The notes: generated from the sequence alone by a model not told the origin. A stretch of DNA of 64,000 bases from Methanosarcina sp. UBA289 (GCA_002496565.1 DAKJ01000023.1:1-64000); one strand, 5' to 3'; shown: positions 8,859 through 18,400, counted from the first letter of the stretch. Made by a program: numbers and translations.

Positions 8859-9626
8859 TTAATTGGAGGGCACAGGAGGAGTATTTCTTTTATGCTCGCT
8901 TCTCTCTATACGTTTCATGACCGAGTTCAACTGCTCTGCGGAAATCTCGAGTGCATTCAGAATGGTTTCAGGAGTTTCATTCATCTCAAGCTTTTTGAGC
9001 ACCTCATCCACTTTTATGTAGGAAATCCCTAGATCGGCTTCGTCGGTCTGGCCTGCCCAGAGCCCAGCTGAAGGTTTTTTCGTGATAAGAGGGTCAGGGA
9101 TTCCCAGCCTGCGAGAGAGCTCCCAGACCTCGGTTTTATAAAGTCCGCCTATGGGTTCGAGATCAACGCCTCCATCTCCGTATTTCGTGAAATAACCAAG
9201 AAGAATCTCGGTTTTATTTCCAGTTCCCATGACCATACGGTTCATGTGGTTTGCATGGAAGTAAAGGAGGGACATTCTGGTTCTTGCTTTCAGGTTGCCC
9301 TTACATAGTCGGTCTGCAGATTCACTATCAGGGACTACAGCCATGAAGGCTGAAATAATTCCGGAAATATCAACAGTTTTAAACTCGATTCCCAGCCAGT
9401 CTGCAAGGATTTTTGCATCTCTGCTGTCTTCAGCAGGGGTAAGGCCGAATTCAGGCATGTGGATTCCTAGCACTTTATCTTTTCCCAGAGCTTTTACGGT
9501 AAGCGTTGCGGCAAGGGCTGAGTCTATTCCGCCACTGATGCCTATAACAGCTCCGTCTACACCTGCTTTACGGGTTTCATTCCGGATAAAATCAATAATC
9601 TTGTTCTGCGCGATTTCAAGGTTCAT
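8859..9626 (-). CDS. nadE: NH3-dependent NAD+ synthetase
   Basis: 255-residue ATP-dependent ligase making NAD+ from deamido-NAD+ and ammonia. The ATP-pyrophosphatase P-loop SGGIDSA lies near residue 31, GTGNKTEILLGYFTKYGDGG marks the active site, and KPSAGLWAGQTDE follows. No glutaminase domain is present, so free ammonia is the donor. I start at the ATG of MNLEIAQNK, preceded by AGGA. A TTG frame extends 22 residues further but its start lies inside a 16-bp duplication (9688-9719), and the extra residues are not family-like. Confidence 0.93.
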   Translation of the reverse strand: MNLEIAQNKIIDFIRNETRKAGVDGAVIGISGGIDSALAATLTVKALGKDKVLGIHMPEFGLTPAEDSRDAKILADWLGIEFKTVDISGIISAFMAVVPDSESADRLCKGNLKARTRMSLLYFHANHMNRMVMGTGNKTEILLGYFTKYGDGGVDLEPIGGLYKTEVWELSRRLGIPDPLITKKPSAGLWAGQTDEADLGISYIKVDEVLKKLEMNETPETILNALEISAEQLNSVMKRIERSEHKRNTPPVPSN

Positions 9627-9687
9627 GCTGTCAATTCCTGGGTGTTCGTCAGGAGTATAGTTAAAAATGACATTAAAATCCTGAGAA

Positions 9688-9719
9688 TTCAAGATCCTGA
9701 TGGTTCAAGATCCTGATGG
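9688..9719. repeat. Tandem 16-bp duplication upstream of nadE
   Basis: TTCAAGATCCTGATGG occurs twice head to tail (9688-9703 and 9704-9719). It sits in the nadE leader and creates an apparent upstream TTG start. Confidence 0.8.
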
Positions 9720-10232
9720 TAGTACGCTCTAAAGAAGCCAGATTTAAACGGCTATTCAAGTTTAAATGATTAATTTAAAATTAAATGACTACTTTGAGTG
9801 TTAAACAATTTTATACACAGAAGTTCCAGGCATATAAAACCTCAGAAAAAAAAGAGATAGGGTAAACTTATTTAATAAATGGAATACATAGGGAGCATTA
9901 TATCCCGGGTATACTATAAATAACTGATTATCAAATGTACCTCTAACAGACAAATACAAATTATTATCCGGACAGGGTACAGACTAAAGGGGGTTTTTGC
10001 GGATAGGAGGACTAAACCGAAAACTCAAGGTATAGTATGTTCCATTATAAACCCTCCGGGATAAAAAATCTCTCAGATCAAAGGCATTGAAATAAAAAGA
10101 CATCCAATATAGGAAACAGGTAGTTCCATAATGTACAGCCGGAAAAAGATTAAAATTCCGGTATCAGTTTCATTTTACGCGATTATTAAATAAAAGTTAC
10201 AATCAAAAAGACAACTATTTTCGGGATGATCT
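9720..10232. other. Intergenic region with cdc48 promoter
   Basis: The 513 bp hold the divergent promoters of nadE and the Cdc48 gene. A TTATTAAATAAAAG stretch near 10183 is a plausible TATA element 50 nt before the ATG at 10233. A GGAGG near 10006 has no start codon at a usable distance. No other gene is seen. Confidence 0.5.
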
Positions 10233-12560
10233 ATGGAAGAAATACAGTTGAAGGTTGAAAAGGCATATCCTATCGACCTTGGAAGAGGAATTATCCGACT
10301 TGATCCTACAACTTTGCTGAAACTTCAGCTCTCGCCAGGCGACATCGTGGAAATAAGGGGTAAGAAAAAGACCACGGCAAAGGTTTGGAGGGCGGACAGG
10401 CAGGACTGGGACCAGGGGCTCGTGAGAATTGACAACTTCATCCGGCAAAATGCAGGCGTTTCCATAGGAGAAAAGGTAACGATCAAAAAGGTTGAAGCCC
10501 CTGAAGCAAAAAAGCTTATCCTGGCGCTTCCGGAAAGCATGACACAGGGGGGACCTGAACTTCAGTTTGGGGAACACGCAAATGAAATCATAAAGCGGCA
10601 CATTCTCAAAAGGCCGGTTTTCAGGGGGGACATCATTCCGATAATAAATTCGATGTCTCAGCCAATGACAGAATCCCTTACTACAAGCCAGGTAATTCCC
10701 CTGGTTGCTGTTGAGACTGATCCTTCAAACACAATTGTCCTTATTACGGAAGCAACGCTTATCGAACTTCGCAAAAAGCCGGTACAGGGATACGAAAAAG
10801 CAACCCGGGGCGTAACCACCTATGAAGACATAGGAGGCCTCGGGGATGAGATTATGCGTGTCCGGGAAATGATAGAGCTGCCAATGAAGCATCCCGAACT
10901 TTTCGGTCACCTGAATATTGAGCCTCCTAAAGGAGTCATTCTCTATGGTCCACCCGGAACCGGAAAAACCCTAATTGCAAAAGCCGTAGCCAATGAATCC
11001 GGAGCAAGTTTCCATTACATTGCCGGCCCTGAGATCGTAGGTAAATTCTATGGAGAAAGTGAAGAAAGGCTCAGGAAGATCTTCGAAGAAGCAACTCAGG
11101 ACGCGCCATCGGTCATTTTCATTGACGAAATAGATTCCATTGCTCCAAAAAGGGAAAACGTAACTGGGGAAGTGGAAAGGCGTGTGGTCGCCCAGCTCTT
11201 GACCCTGCTCGATGGGATGGTAGAGAGAGGACAGGTTGTGGTTATAGGAGCCACAAACCGTGTTGATGCAATCGACCCCGCACTCCGGAGACCAGGCCGC
11301 TTTGACAGAGAAATCCATATCGGCGTGCCTGATACTAAGGATAGGTACGAGATCCTGCAGATTCATACAAGAGGCATGCCTATAGAAAGAAATGGAGAAA
11401 ACGAGGAGAGCGGAAAAGTCGAAACCGAACTTGATGAAGCTGCCCTTGAGAGGGAAAGGAAAGAAAAGACAGATAAATACTTGATGTATCTAGCTGAAAG
11501 GACGCAGGGTTTTGTAGGTGCTGATCTGCTGGCTCTTGTGCAGGAAGCTGCCATGCGCTGCCTTAGGGAAAATCTGCCTGACCTTGACCTGGAAAATGAA
11601 GCAATTCCGCCTGAAAGGCTGGAAAAAATCGTAGTAACCAAGAAAAACTTTGAAGACGCCCTGATGGAGGCTGAGCCCTCGGCTCTTAGAGAAATTTATG
11701 TGGAAATGCCCACAGTTGGCTGGGATGATGTTGGAGGGCTCGAGGAAGCAAAGCAGTCCATTATTGAGGCTGTGGAATGGCCCATTAAAAATCCGGAAAA
11801 GTTCGCTCGGATGGGCATAAAGGCTCCAAGAGGAATCCTGCTTTACGGCCCGCCAGGAACTGGAAAGACTCTGATAGCCCAGGCCGTTTCCAAGGAGTCA
11901 AATGCGAACTTCATTAGTGTCAAAGGGCCTGAGATGTTCTCGAAGTGGCTTGGAGAATCGGAAAAAGCTATCCGCGAAACCTTCAGAAAAGCCCGTCAGG
12001 TCGCACCCTGTGTGATTTTCTTTGACGAGATCGACTCGGTTGCTTCTATGCCAGGGATGGAGTCCACGGACAGCCGCACTTCAGAGAGAGTGCTTAACCA
12101 GCTCCTGACCGAGATGGATGGGCTTGAGTCCCTTAGAGATGTGGTGGTCATTGCCGCAACCAATCGACCTAACCTGCTGGACCCAGCAATCCTGCGCCCG
12201 GGCCGTTTTGACAGGTTGGTCTACATAGGCTCTCCTGACCGGAAAGGCAGGCTCAAAATCTTCAGGATCCATACAAAGGATACGCCCCTTGCTGAAGATG
12301 TGGACCTTGAAAACCTTGCCGATGTAACTGAGGGTTACGTTGGTGCCGATATCGAGTCTGTGTGCAGGGAAGCCGTAATGATTGCTCTAAGGGAGAACTT
12401 CGATACAGAATATGTAGAAATGAGACACTTCAGGGAAGCTCTGAAGAAGGTAAAACCCACAATTACGGAGAATATCGCTCAGTTCTACGAAAAGATCGAG
12501 GCACAGTTCAAAGGAGGTCAAAGACTCACAGAAACAGCTGGCTATATCGGTTACAGGTAA
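10233..12560 (+). CDS. Cdc48/VCP-type AAA ATPase
   Basis: 775-residue double-AAA unfoldase of the archaeal Cdc48/VAT family, which extracts and unfolds proteins, probably for the proteasome. Residues 1-190 form the double-psi barrel N-domain. D1 has Walker A GPPGTGKT near 240 and Walker B VIFIDEIDS; D2 has GPPGTGKT near 550 and VIFFDEIDS; each has the arginine-finger pattern (RRPGRFDR, LRPGRFDR). The D1 lid carries an insertion of about 25 charged residues (around 386-415, RNGENEESGKVE...) that I do not expect in archaeal VAT. The chain ends in GYR, with a penultimate tyrosine reminiscent of the proteasome-docking HbYX tail. Monocistronic. Confidence 0.95.
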   Translation: MEEIQLKVEKAYPIDLGRGIIRLDPTTLLKLQLSPGDIVEIRGKKKTTAKVWRADRQDWDQGLVRIDNFIRQNAGVSIGEKVTIKKVEAPEAKKLILALPESMTQGGPELQFGEHANEIIKRHILKRPVFRGDIIPIINSMSQPMTESLTTSQVIPLVAVETDPSNTIVLITEATLIELRKKPVQGYEKATRGVTTYEDIGGLGDEIMRVREMIELPMKHPELFGHLNIEPPKGVILYGPPGTGKTLIAKAVANESGASFHYIAGPEIVGKFYGESEERLRKIFEEATQDAPSVIFIDEIDSIAPKRENVTGEVERRVVAQLLTLLDGMVERGQVVVIGATNRVDAIDPALRRPGRFDREIHIGVPDTKDRYEILQIHTRGMPIERNGENEESGKVETELDEAALERERKEKTDKYLMYLAERTQGFVGADLLALVQEAAMRCLRENLPDLDLENEAIPPERLEKIVVTKKNFEDALMEAEPSALREIYVEMPTVGWDDVGGLEEAKQSIIEAVEWPIKNPEKFARMGIKAPRGILLYGPPGTGKTLIAQAVSKESNANFISVKGPEMFSKWLGESEKAIRETFRKARQVAPCVIFFDEIDSVASMPGMESTDSRTSERVLNQLLTEMDGLESLRDVVVIAATNRPNLLDPAILRPGRFDRLVYIGSPDRKGRLKIFRIHTKDTPLAEDVDLENLADVTEGYVGADIESVCREAVMIALRENFDTEYVEMRHFREALKKVKPTITENIAQFYEKIEAQFKGGQRLTETAGYIGYR

Positions 12561-12754
12561 AGATTACAGGCAATTACATGCAAGGGTTACTGGTAAAAAT
12601 AACAGGTAAGAATTTAAGCCAGTAACTCTTTAGGTGAGTAGTTTTAAAAGGAAAAAGTTTTAAAGAACCTGGTTTCAAATGAAATAAAATATTCAAAGTT
12701 AAAAGCCAGCTTTACCCAAACCGATAATACACTGCGAACGGAGATATGATAAAA

Positions 12755-13009
12755 ATGTCGAAGGAATTTGCAAGGAACCTCTTTAATAAGCAGGTAATGG
12801 CTACCGACGGAACAGAGATCGGAACGTTGAGCAACGTTGTAGTCGAGATTAAAGGGGGAAATATTATTGACATGGTGGTCGCCCCGAATGTCAATTTAGA
12901 TACTTCCAGGTACAGGAGAGCGGATAACTTTATCCTCATTCCTTTCGATTCCGTAAGTGCCATTAAAGACTATATAATAATAGACAAAATGAAAGCAAAG
13001 CTAAACTAA
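12755..13009 (+). CDS. PRC-barrel domain protein
   Basis: 84-residue single-domain PRC-barrel protein (beta-rich: FARNLFNKQVMATDGTEIG, then NVVVEIKGGNIIDMVV and NFILIPFDSVSAIKDY). Such small archaeal proteins resemble the barrel domain of RimM and are thought to bind RNA or protein partners; no enzyme activity is expected. The ATG at 12755 is preceded by GGAGAT about ten bases upstream; an ATG three codons earlier is possible. Cytoplasmic. No operon partner; it lies 195 bp after the Cdc48 gene in the same direction. Confidence 0.85.
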   Translation: MSKEFARNLFNKQVMATDGTEIGTLSNVVVEIKGGNIIDMVVAPNVNLDTSRYRRADNFILIPFDSVSAIKDYIIIDKMKAKLN

Positions 13010-13150
13010 ATAGCCCGAGTCGGTTTCTCGGTTCCGTTTCGCCCGAATCCCTTCTTGGGAGGACGGCCCCTCTTTAAGAGTTGAGTTGTGGCTCCCGAGT
13101 TCCGTTTCGGGAGGACGGGGCCTTTTTCGCTCACTTCATTCGCTCAAGAG
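13010..13150. repeat. GC-rich intergenic repeat with inverted CCCGA/TCGGG
   Basis: Two related phrases built on GTTCCGTTTCG and GGGAGGACGG follow each other at about 13028-13067 and 13097-13123. CCCGA-GTTCCGTT-TCGGG in the second can fold into a hairpin. The base composition differs from the AT-rich surroundings, which suggests a dispersed genus-specific intergenic repeat or a terminator for the PRC-barrel gene. Confidence 0.45.
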
Positions 13151-13390
13151 GGCTGGATTAGGGGCAAAATTGCTTTTTTAACTCTCTCAAGCGGACAATT
13201 TTAAGTTTTATTTTTCCTCTTGAACCGCTCATGGCGAGAACCAAATAGTCTTTTCTAATTTAACTAAAACGAAGGATGCCCAAGGTAATTTTTGGGGTTG
13301 AAGAAGATTATCTGGTAAAGCATTTTGCTTCACTTGTTAAAAAAGATGGAAGCTGAGGGTGGAAATTACTTTAATCTGGAAGGCTCAGAC

Positions 13391-13585
13391 ATGAAATTTT
13401 TTCGGAATTTATGAAAAACAAAAGGAACCATATCAGCAGTAAAGAGCAAATACTGAGCATATTGACGGCTTTTTTTACGAAGGGGTAAACAGCAGCCAGA
13501 TGGCTTTCTGAACCTGTTATTCGGGCAGGTTTCGGAGAAACATACTCATGAATTTGATGAGTACATGGTTTGTGTTAGTGGCCAG
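13391..13585 (+). pseudogene. Decayed cupin-domain protein
   Basis: Three frames together read like a small cupin: KFFRNL, then EFMKNKRNHISSKEQ, then NTEHIDGFFYEGVNSSQMAF followed by TGA where the family has Trp, then VSEKHTHEFDEYMVCVSGQ. The HTHEFDEYMV segment is the first cupin metal-binding motif (His-x-His, Glu). At least two or three frameshifts and one nonsense codon break it, and the second cupin motif is missing after 13585. A short frame at 13276-13356 upstream is unassigned. The gene is dead. Confidence 0.6.
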
Positions 13586-13937
13586 GGACGACCCAATTTG
13601 ATAAAATACCCGATAGTATCCAACTCTGCCGGTATGTAACAGTTCTGGTTCATATGAGTTCTTTTTTATTTCCGTTACTATCTGGAAACGGATCTGTAAG
13701 CTTTTTGATCGCAGATTTAGATGTTCTTTTCGTTCGGCAGGATCTTAACAAAAAGAGAAAGATGATAAAAGAGCTTATTGATCAATTTGATCAAGGAGGG
13801 GTTATAAGAAAGAGAAAAAAAGAGTATAATGGAGATTGGCATTCAATTTCGCTCCAGCAGTTTAAATTCTTCTCTTTTTCTTAATTCATCTGCTTACCAT
13901 TTCCCAATATGTTACATCAAGCCGTCTTTGCCGTAAA

Positions 13938-14492
13938 TTAGCAAAGATACCTGCGAGAGTTACGTATTATCAACAATACAATTAAAACAAATCCGGCTGT
14001 AAGCACAATGGCTATAACACGATGCTGAGAAAAATGGTTAAAGAGGGATGTGAGTGCAAGTCCAATAAGAGTAACTGCAATTACATAGTAATTTTTTTGC
14101 CTTGAGATATCGAGATATAATCTCAAATTATTATTTACCAATTCATCAGATTCTCTATATACTACCGTATTACCCCTTCTTACTAGCTTTCTGTGATGAA
14201 ATATTGCCAGCACATTAATTATTGAGATCAAAAAAGCCATAAATAAACACAAAAAAGAAAAAAAGACATGATAAGAACGGAGAGCTTCACTGATGTTAGG
14301 GGTCAATCTGCCTAAAAAAAAAGTAAGAGCCGTAATAATGAAACCAAATGTTGTAATTATCAGGGTTATCAGTGAATAATATCTATCCAGAATTTTGGAT
14401 TGTTCATAGAATAAATCTTTTTCGACATTTCTTTGCATAGTTTGGACTTCATCCTCTACCTTTTTATCCCCTAAAGTTTCATCCTCTAACAT
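13938..14492 (-). CDS. Four-helix membrane protein of unknown function
   Basis: 184 residues with a charged cytoplasmic N-terminus of about 35 residues and four predicted membrane helices, at about 40-62 (LITLIITTFGFIITALTFF), 75-97 (FFSFLCLFMAFLISIINVLA), 132-150 (YYVIAVTLIGLALTSLF) and 156-176 (VIAIVLTAGFVLIVLLII). A 35-residue loop with an arginine-rich start joins helices 2 and 3. The pattern is reminiscent of small SLATT-like membrane proteins, but I cannot assign it. The ATG is preceded by GGGGT at good spacing. Divergent from the transglutaminase-like gene. Confidence 0.75.
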   Translation of the reverse strand: MLEDETLGDKKVEDEVQTMQRNVEKDLFYEQSKILDRYYSLITLIITTFGFIITALTFFLGRLTPNISEALRSYHVFFSFLCLFMAFLISIINVLAIFHHRKLVRRGNTVVYRESDELVNNNLRLYLDISRQKNYYVIAVTLIGLALTSLFNHFSQHRVIAIVLTAGFVLIVLLIIRNSRRYLC

Positions 14493-14739
14493 ATCGTTAC
14501 CCCACTCTCAATTTTTGGATCTCCTTTAGCTTGATTCGGTTAATGCATCCTGAAAAGAGAATCCTGAAAGAGCGTTTATCAAACAATTTGCCCTTCAATA
14601 CTGTTTATTTTTGTTTGGTAAATCCTTTTGAAATGATATTTTGATTATTTATATATTTATACAAATAAAAGAATAGTTCCCTGTAAGATTTAAATTTATA
14701 TCGAAGAATTATTGAAGTAGCTATTGATAGGTAGATTAG

Positions 14740-15354
14740 ATGCACACTGAAAGTAATAATATTCAGGATTACCTCAAGAAAAGCGACGTCATAGACTACG
14801 ATCATAAGCTAATCGTTGATAAATGCCTTGAATTAAAAGAAGGCACCAATGATGAAATCAGCTTAATTAAGAAAATTTACGAGTTTGTTAGGGACGATGT
14901 TCATCATTCAGGGGATATAGGTACACAGGAGGTTACCTGCAAGGCATCAGAGGTTCTGGAAGCCGGGCACGGGATCTGCTGTGCCAAAGCTCATCTGTTT
15001 GCAGCCATTCTGAGATATTTCGGGGTGCCAGCTGGATTCTGTTATCAAAAACTTTCCTCAAGTCGTGATGTTAACATAAAATTCTTGCATGGTCTAAATG
15101 CAGTATATTTAAAAGATCTGGATAAATGGATACGGTTAGATGCAAGAGGTAACAAGCCAGGCCGTGACGCTCAGTTTTCCATATACGAAGAAAAGCTTTC
15201 CAAGCCCGTTAGTAAAGAGCTTGGGGAAGAAGACCATCCCGGAATCTTCACAGAGCCCAATCCGACTGTTATTGAATTATTAAAGAAAAGTAATAACATG
15301 AAAGAATTATGGATTCAGTGGGATCTAGGGCTGAAAGAGTTGTTTAAAATATAA
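14740..15354 (+). CDS. Transglutaminase-like cysteine protein
   Basis: 204-residue cytoplasmic protein of the transglutaminase/protease superfamily. The catalytic triad is recognisable: Cys in GHGICCAKAHLFAAIL near residue 80, His in FLHGLNAVYL near 116 and Asp in WIRLDARGNK near 133. The VRDDVHHSGD stretch upstream is usual for bacterial and archaeal members. Members act as peptidases or amidases; the substrate is unknown. No signal peptide. The ATG follows AGGTAG. It is divergent from the membrane protein and convergent with the phosphatase gene. Confidence 0.85.
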   Translation: MHTESNNIQDYLKKSDVIDYDHKLIVDKCLELKEGTNDEISLIKKIYEFVRDDVHHSGDIGTQEVTCKASEVLEAGHGICCAKAHLFAAILRYFGVPAGFCYQKLSSSRDVNIKFLHGLNAVYLKDLDKWIRLDARGNKPGRDAQFSIYEEKLSKPVSKELGEEDHPGIFTEPNPTVIELLKKSNNMKELWIQWDLGLKELFKI

Positions 15355-15423
15355 AAATTGATATAGAGGGCTTCAGAGGGGATCCTCAGAGAGCTTCAGG
15401 GGAAGTAGAAATAGCGACGCTTT

Positions 15424-16104
15424 TTAAATCCAGCCTTTCGATTCGAGAAATTCAAGAGCTTCTACGGTCCCGTCCCCAAATGAAGCTTCTGTCACATAAT
15501 CCGCAGCTTCCTTTATAATTTCGTCCCCGTTTCCGACGGCAATCCCAAAACCTGAGACTTCAAACATCTCCACGTCGTTTTCTGAATCTCCTATGGCTAC
15601 GAAATCTTCGGATTTCAACCCCATTATGCTTGCAAGTTTCATGAGGCCGACCCCTTTATTGATTTTCGTGCTCTTGATATGGATGGCATATTTAGTATCA
15701 ACCATTTCGACGTCCAGATTCTGGGTTTTGAGAAGAGTTCTGGCTTTTTCGAGATCAAAATCTCTCCGGAGGGCAATCTCGGTTTTTCGGTATAAAGGAT
15801 CAAGTTTGGTTAGCTTGAAATATTCAGAAAGAAAAGAATAGGCCTTCTCGCATTCCTCAAGGCTTTCCTCAAAAGTGCCCTGCAAATCGAAGCGAATAGT
15901 AATAGCCCCTCCGTTTTCTGCAATTACTGCACCATCGAGGCCAATAAGCCTTGAGGCTGTCCTTGCATAACACAGAGTATTTCCTGTGGCAAGCACGACC
16001 GGGACTTTAAGAGAACGGATTTTTTTCATGGCCCCCAGATGAAGTTCCCTTTTCTCGCAGGTGATTGTACCGTCAATATCGGCAACAATGGCTTTGAATC
16101 TCAT
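15424..16104 (-). CDS. Phosphoglycolate phosphatase (archaeal HAD family)
   Basis: 226-residue Cof-type HAD hydrolase of the archaeal phosphoglycolate phosphatase group. Motif I is DIDGTIT with the nucleophilic Asp, motif II is VLATGNT, motif III uses the lysine near HIKSTKINKG, and motif IV is GDSENDVEMF. Family members hydrolyse 2-phosphoglycolate; related substrates are possible. Cytoplasmic, Mg-dependent by family knowledge. The ATG lies at MRFKAIVADIDG. It stands downstream of and in line with radA but 58 nt separate them, so co-transcription is possible. Confidence 0.9.
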   Translation of the reverse strand: MRFKAIVADIDGTITCEKRELHLGAMKKIRSLKVPVVLATGNTLCYARTASRLIGLDGAVIAENGGAITIRFDLQGTFEESLEECEKAYSFLSEYFKLTKLDPLYRKTEIALRRDFDLEKARTLLKTQNLDVEMVDTKYAIHIKSTKINKGVGLMKLASIMGLKSEDFVAIGDSENDVEMFEVSGFGIAVGNGDEIIKEAADYVTEASFGDGTVEALEFLESKGWI

Positions 16105-16161
16105 AAAAAAGATTGGGTAAGGATAGATAAAATGTTTCCTTACCCGGCTTGATTCTTACTT

Positions 16162-17139
16162 TCACTGGTCTGTGAGTCCGGCTGTAGTAACTGCGATAAC
16201 CGCTTCTCCTTCGGGCAGGTTAGGAGAATCCACAAGACGTATAATCCTTTTATCTCCTTTGGATTTCCGCAGGTAAAGCCTGAAGGTTGCTGTGTGTCCG
16301 ACTACGTGTCCTCCGACAGGCCTTGTGGGATCACCGAAAAAGGCATCGGGTTTTGCCATGACCTGATTTGTTACAACCACGCAGGCATTAAATAAGTCCC
16401 CGAAGCGGAGAAGGCCGTGCATGTGCTTATTAAGTTTCTGCTGCCGGTCGGCAAGGGTTCCCCTTCCTACATATTCAGCCCTGAAATGAGCCATAAGAGA
16501 GTCAACAATCAGCAAGCGAACGGGTTTTCCCATATCCCGGAGCTCGTTTGCCAGATCTGTTGCAGAATCCACAAGAAGGATCTGGTGATTGGAATTGTAT
16601 GCTCTTGCGACATGGATATTCTGGAGGAACTCTTCTGGGTCAAGCTCCATGCCGTATTTCTCGGAAAGCCCTTTTACCATCTGGGCAATTCTTTCAGGTC
16701 TGAAAGTATTTTCAGTGTCTATGATAATAACCGAACCGTTAAGCCCTCCGTGCTCCCTGTCCATCTGGACATTAACTGCAAGCTGGTGGGCCAGCTGGGT
16801 TTTCCCGGAACCGAACTCTCCGTACAGTTCGGTAATTGCCTGGGTTTCTATGCCCCCGCCCATCATTTCATCAAATTCCGTACAACCGGTCGTCAGCTTG
16901 CCTACCATTTTCCGCCTTTCAAGCACGACGTCTCCGGTCTCAAAACCTCCAATATCAGCAGCTTGTCTTGCAGCATTGATGATTTTTGCAGCCGTAGATT
17001 CTCCGATTTCAGCTGTAGTTGCAAGTTCAGAAGGAGAGGCTACAGCCACCGCTTCAACAGTATTAAATCCGGCTTCTTTGAGTTTTTCTGCTGTTGCAGG
17101 GCCAACTCCGGGCAGCTCTTCGAGTGCTATTTCGCTCAT
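16162..17139 (-). CDS. radA: DNA repair and recombination protein RadA
   Basis: 325-residue archaeal RecA/Rad51 recombinase that forms filaments on single-stranded DNA and drives strand exchange. The N-terminal helix-hairpin-helix domain (LEELPGVGPATAEKLKEAG) is followed by the linker and the ATPase core with Walker A GEFGSGKTQ near residue 105 and Walker B RLLIVDSLMAHF. The DNA-binding loop region RFGDLFNACVVVTNQV and the C-terminal GHVVGH segment are intact. The start is the ATG of MSEIALEEL, 18 codons inside the longest frame, which fits family length. No intein. Confidence 0.97.
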   Translation of the reverse strand: MSEIALEELPGVGPATAEKLKEAGFNTVEAVAVASPSELATTAEIGESTAAKIINAARQAADIGGFETGDVVLERRKMVGKLTTGCTEFDEMMGGGIETQAITELYGEFGSGKTQLAHQLAVNVQMDREHGGLNGSVIIIDTENTFRPERIAQMVKGLSEKYGMELDPEEFLQNIHVARAYNSNHQILLVDSATDLANELRDMGKPVRLLIVDSLMAHFRAEYVGRGTLADRQQKLNKHMHGLLRFGDLFNACVVVTNQVMAKPDAFFGDPTRPVGGHVVGHTATFRLYLRKSKGDKRIIRLVDSPNLPEGEAVIAVTTAGLTDQ

Positions 17140-17468
17140 TACAATTCTCCTAAGATGCACATGTTTGTATAAGGTGCATAACAGTTGCTCCACAATAGTT
17201 TTGCATGTATAAATAACTAGAGTAAGCGGGGTGAAAGTGTTTTAAAGCGCCTCTAAATCACGGTTATATTGTTGGGGAACCTGACAAATAGAGGAAAAAT
17301 AAGAGAGCTTTTTCTGGCACTCACATTTAAAAGCCCAGAAAAAATAAGGAAGAGAGAAAAGAGAGGGAAAAGAGAAGAATAAGAGGAAAAAGAGAGAAAA
17401 TAAGTGAAAATATCTAAAAAACCGGAAAAAACCAAAAATTCTTTTTACTTAGTAGATTATCACCCATC

Positions 17469-17939
17469 ATGCCAAAGGTCGCAGTCGGCGGTACGTTTCA
17501 ATATTTTCATGACGGCCACGCCAAACTGATTAAAAAAGCATTTGAGATAGCAAAGGATGGAAAAGTCCACATAGGGCTTACCTCGGACGAGATGCTAAGT
17601 AAAAGCCACAGCGTTGATAATTATGAAAAAAGGAGAAACTGGCTGCTGCAATACATAAGAGAAATGGGAATTCCAGATGACAAATATGAGATTACAAAGC
17701 TGAATGACCCCTACGGCCCTGCTCTCGAAGAGAATTTCGATTATATAATTGTCTCTCCTGAGACGTATCCAGTCGCCCTTAAAATGAATAGAATCAGGGA
17801 AGAAAAAGGAAAGAAGCCCCTTGAAATCGTATACGTTGAATATGTAATGGCTGAAGACGGAATCCCAATTTCCTCGACAAGGATTGCAAAAGGTGAAATT
17901 GACAGGCACGGCAGACTGAAAGAGAACATTAAGCATTGA
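17469..17939 (+). CDS. coaD: Archaeal phosphopantetheine adenylyltransferase
   Basis: 156-residue nucleotidyltransferase making dephospho-CoA from phosphopantetheine and ATP. It opens with VGGTFQYFHDGHAKLI, the archaeal version of the HxGH motif, and closes with the ISSTRI signature at about residue 138. Length is typical of the archaeal and eukaryotic type. Cytoplasmic. It has its own promoter; an AT-rich upstream TTTTTACTTAGTAG stretch precedes the ATG. The gene is divergent from radA. Confidence 0.93.
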   Translation: MPKVAVGGTFQYFHDGHAKLIKKAFEIAKDGKVHIGLTSDEMLSKSHSVDNYEKRRNWLLQYIREMGIPDDKYEITKLNDPYGPALEENFDYIIVSPETYPVALKMNRIREEKGKKPLEIVYVEYVMAEDGIPISSTRIAKGEIDRHGRLKENIKH

Positions 17940-18050
17940 GCACTTCACAGTCTAACTAGAAATAAACAGTTTAACTAACACTAAGAGTTAGACTCAATTA
18001 CATTTATATTAAAATAGATATAAATTAGGATAGAAACATAAAGTGATAGT

Positions 18051-18386
18051 ATGCCCAGAGAGTTTACACAGAAGGATATTGAGATTTTTAACAAGCTTGC
18101 TCCTGAAGCCGGAGGAAGATTGACCTCCAGGGAGGCAGGTCACCAGTTTCCTTTTATCCTGCGTCCGGTTTCACACAAATTTGCCGAATCACCTGAAGAC
18201 TTCAGGAAAAGGCTAGAGAGGCTGAACCCTGAGGAACTTGATTACCTTGTAGGGCTTGCCCTGGAAGGAAAGGAGGATGTCCAATCTCTGGTAGAGGAAG
18301 ACCTTGAAGAGCTGGTTGCAGTAATTGACGAAAAGCTGTCTCCTGAGAAGGCAAAGCAGCTAAAGGATTTCGTGGGAATTTTCTGA
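18051..18386 (+). CDS. Conserved hypothetical protein, 111 residues
   Basis: A soluble, acidic, helix-rich protein (MPREFTQKDIEIFNKLAPEAGG at the start; repeated EEDLEELV and EKAKQLKDFV at the end). No catalytic motif or domain is recognised. It starts with ATG after GTGATAG and ends 14 nt before the TIM-barrel gene, so the two are an operon; a role in DNA repair or regulation of the partner is only a guess from position. Confidence 0.8.
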   Translation: MPREFTQKDIEIFNKLAPEAGGRLTSREAGHQFPFILRPVSHKFAESPEDFRKRLERLNPEELDYLVGLALEGKEDVQSLVEEDLEELVAVIDEKLSPEKAKQLKDFVGIF

Positions 18387-18400
18387 AAGGATACTTAAAA

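Noticed and set aside
9627..9692. TTG start for nadE 22 codons upstream
   Set aside because: The extra residues are not family-like and the TTG arises in a duplicated 16-bp segment.
13654..13884. 76-codon open frame as a small gene
   Set aside because: No ribosome-binding site, odd composition, and it lies in a region with a broken gene. It may be debris.
16417..17212. Plus-strand frames of 251 and 207 codons
   Set aside because: Antisense to radA, which is fully supported by motifs on the minus strand.
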